A stretch of DNA of 6,064 nucleotides, from NCBI GenBank assembly GCA_017559555.1, contig JAFYRH010000230.1, positions 1 to 6,064 on the forward strand. The letters are read 5' to 3'. Under the pieces are notes generated by a model, which did not search any database, was not told the origin of the DNA, and saw only the letters and a list, made by a program, of their open reading frames with translations. Position numbers and translations under genes: made by a program. Below are positions 4,485 through 6,064 of this stretch, one piece after another. The stretch's first letter is position 1, and every line of letters starts with the position of its first letter. This DNA is from Clostridia bacterium. Its GTDB lineage: Bacteria > Bacillota > Clostridia > Oscillospirales > CAG-272.

Positions 4485-5393
4485 ATGAATAGATATATGG
4501 AAATGGACATAAAACCTTTGAAAACAGCCAAAAACTCTCCCCAAAATAACGTAGTACCACTCAACGATTGCGGCATTGCACGCAGCGCTGATATTCTGGC
4601 GTTTCATTGCTCGCTTGACCGTCATTTTGATTGCGACCACAATTTTAGCGGTGAATGTCACCCCTTTTATGAGTTGGTCTTTGTTAAGGAAGGAACAGTG
4701 GGTATTACCGCCGGCGAAGAGGTACTTACCCTCTCGGGTGGACAAATTCTTTTGCACAGTCCCAATGAATTCCACCGCATTTGGTCGGAGTTTGGAAGTG
4801 CGCCGCACGTGTTCAATCTTTCATTTTTTGCCGCCGCAGTTCCCTCTTTCGGCTCTCGCGTGGTACAACTGAACGATGCAGAACAAACCGAACTGACCGC
4901 CATTTGCGCCGCTGCCGCTCAAGGCATTACTTCCGGCGACCGCGCTCTCCTCAACGAGGCACGTGTGCGACTTGAGTTGTGGTTTTTGCAGGTTGCAAAA
5001 AAGGAAAACGACATCCCCGAAGAAACTCCGATTTTGCCATCTGCCCTGCGCTACGCAGAAATCGTTGGCATTTTGCACGCCAATTTGCACAAGCAGCTCT
5101 CTGCCGGTGAAATTGCGCAACTGTGCAACATTAGCCTTTCGGCTCTCAAAAAAATCTTTACGCGCTACGCAGGAATGGGCGTGTCGAGATATTTTACCGA
5201 AATGAAAATGCGCTACGCCGCCGAACAGTTGCAGACGGGCATGCGCGTGGGCGAGGTTGCCGCACTGCTCGGCTACTTCGACCAAAATTACTTTAGTACC
5301 GTCTTTCGCCGTGTGATGGGCTCCCCTCCGGGAACCTTTCGCGGCAGTGAAAAAAAGTGTGATACACGAATAGAAAGAAAGGAAAATACCAAA
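4485..5393 (+). CDS. AraC-family transcriptional regulator, reading in frame into nagB
   Basis: A likely sugar-responsive activator or repressor of the nahK/nagB locus. Residues about 45-120 form a cupin-like sensor domain (FYELVFVKEGTVGITAG, then GGQILLHSPNEFHRI). Residues about 190-287 are the AraC DNA-binding domain with two helix-turn-helix units: LSAGEIAQLCNISLSALKKIF (205-225) and the signature VGEVAALLGYFDQNYFSTVFRR (255-276) followed by SPPGTFR. The promoter at 4435-4463 excludes the in-frame ATG at 4410. Starts at 4485, 4497 or 4503 remain possible, none with a good Shine-Dalgarno site; 4485 would leave a leader of about 15 bases. AraC proteins normally end a few residues after PGTFR, but here no stop occurs: codons run through a 16-residue charged linker into NagB. 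A -1 shift at the A AAA AAG heptamer (5351-5357) would stop at TGA 5360-5362, giving a normal 292-residue AraC. Confidence 0.9.
5351..5362 (+). other. dnaX-like slippery heptamer A AAA AAG followed by -1-frame GTG TGA
   Basis: In the AraC zero frame the codons are GAA AAA AAG TGT GAT. The heptamer A AAA AAG (5351-5357) is in the correct register for tandem -1 slippage, and the -1 frame reads GTG TGA immediately after. A one-base insertion in the A7 run (5350-5356) gives the same stop; a one-base deletion gives a stop at TAG 5371-5373. The downstream structure is weak (GTGT GAT ACAC, 5357-5367) and no strong internal Shine-Dalgarno site precedes the heptamer, so programmed use is unproven. Confidence 0.5.
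5376..5385 (+). promoter_or_regulatory. nagB ribosome binding site inside the linker
   Basis: AGAAAGGAAA, with core AGGA at 5380-5383, lies 10 bases before the ATG at 5394-5396. Its presence suggests NagB can be translated on its own, as in a normal two-gene operon, whatever happens at the upstream A7 run. Confidence 0.6.
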
Positions 5394-6064
5394 ATGAAAT
5401 TCATCACCGTTCAAAATTACGATCAAATGAGCCGCACGGCTGCCAATATCATCTCCGCTCAGGTTATCATGAAGCCCCAAAGCGTACTCGGTCTTGCAAC
5501 CGGTTCCTCTCCCGTTGGCATCTATCGCCAGCTCATCGAGTGGTACAACAAGGGCGACCTCGATTTTGCAAACGTAATTTCCGTAAACCTTGACGAATAC
5601 ATCGGTCTTGATGAAAACCACGACCAAAGCTACCGTTACTTTATGCAAAAGAACCTCTTTGACCACATCAACATTCGTCGCGAGAACACCTACGTTCCCA
5701 ACGGATGCGCCGAAGACCTTGCAAAAGAGGGTGCTGAATACGACGCTCGCATCGAATCTTTCGGCGGCATTGACCTTCAACTCCTCGGCATCGGTCTTGA
5801 CGGTCATATCGGCTTCAACGAACCCGCTCCCATCTTTGAAAAAGCAACCCACGTAGTGGATCTGCACGAGTCTACCATTCAAGCAAACTCTCGCTTCTTC
5901 GAAAAAGAAAGCGACGTTCCGCGCCAAGCAATCACCATGGGTATGGGCTCTATTATGCAAGCAAAGAAAGTTCTGCTCATTGCTAACGGCAAGGCAAAGA
6001 AAGATATCGTACAACGTGCTTTCTTCGGCCCCATCACTCCCGAGGTACCTGCTTCTATCCTGCA
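5394..6064 (+). CDS. nagB: Glucosamine-6-phosphate deaminase (3' end beyond window)
   Basis: NagB converts glucosamine-6-phosphate to fructose-6-phosphate and ammonia, the step that sends amino sugars into glycolysis. The 223 residues seen cover most of the usual 240-270. Motifs align with the E. coli enzyme: the phosphate-binding loop LGLATGSSPVGIY (32-44), VNLDEYIGL with catalytic D67, and GIGLDGHIGFNEP with D136, H138 and E143 matching Asp141, His143 and Glu148. ITMGMGSIMQAKKVLLIANGKAK (180-202) matches the conserved C-terminal half. SugarP-isomerase relatives such as 6-phosphogluconolactonase lack the DGHIGFNEP context. The ATG at 5394 matches the usual NagB N-terminus and has AGGA upstream. 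The frame is continuous with the AraC gene upstream, so the protein could be fused to it or made separately. Neighbouring nahK and the regulator point to control by amino-sugar supply. Confidence 0.95.
   Translation, partial: MKFITVQNYDQMSRTAANIISAQVIMKPQSVLGLATGSSPVGIYRQLIEWYNKGDLDFANVISVNLDEYIGLDENHDQSYRYFMQKNLFDHINIRRENTYVPNGCAEDLAKEGAEYDARIESFGGIDLQLLGIGLDGHIGFNEPAPIFEKATHVVDLHESTIQANSRFFEKESDVPRQAITMGMGSIMQAKKVLLIANGKAKKDIVQRAFFGPITPEVPASIL

Noticed and set aside
4368..4808. A 146-residue minus-strand open frame between nahK and araC
   Set aside because: It overlaps the araC 5' half and the divergent promoter region and has no domain; the divergent-promoter reading explains the DNA better.
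4821..6014. A 397-residue open frame on the minus strand across araC and nagB
   Set aside because: It is antisense to two clearly recognisable proteins (AraC domain and NagB with catalytic motifs), has no family motif I recognise, and is a shadow of biased codon use.

Overview
The window looks like a chromosomal piece of a Bacillota (Clostridia-type) bacterium, probably an uncultured or gut-type lineage. The reasons are a SAM-I (S-box) riboswitch with its own terminator in front of metK, Gram-positive-style Shine-Dalgarno sites, sigma-A-like promoters, and intergenic gaps crowded with palindromic repeats. The lineage call is inference; no rRNA or other taxonomic marker is present.

Layout. 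1-152 (+) is the edge of a second metK reading frame. It is 90% identical to the complete metK but in the opposite orientation, and its homology stops abruptly 65 residues before the C-terminus, at a small GC-rich palindrome. 209-1402 (-) is a complete metK, preceded (reading leftward) by a sigma-A promoter (1590-1618), a SAM-I aptamer (1488-1572) and an intrinsic terminator (1456-1480). 1708-1958 is a 251-bp non-coding palindromic element with 14-bp terminal inverted repeats. 2107-2760 (+) is an XRE-family regulator with its own promoter, a perfect 12-bp operator-like palindrome and a strong terminator. 2794-3296 holds several different palindromic repeat units and no convincing gene.

3304-6064 is an amino-sugar locus. 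nahK (-, N-acetylhexosamine 1-kinase) is divergent from an AraC-type regulator (+), which is followed by nagB (+, glucosamine-6-phosphate deaminase, cut by the window end). The likely logic is that the AraC protein senses a sugar and controls the shared intergenic region. NahK would make GlcNAc-1-P or GalNAc-1-P from free N-acetylhexosamines, and NagB would send glucosamine-6-P to fructose-6-P.

The most interesting point is that the araC and nagB frames are continuous, with no stop codon between 4485 and 6064. At the expected end of the AraC domain lies the heptamer A AAA AAG. A -1 shift there gives GTG TGA at once, which is the same arrangement as the E. coli dnaX frameshift site. This is either a real AraC-NagB fusion, a frameshift or slippage switch that makes both forms, or a one-base error in an A7 run.
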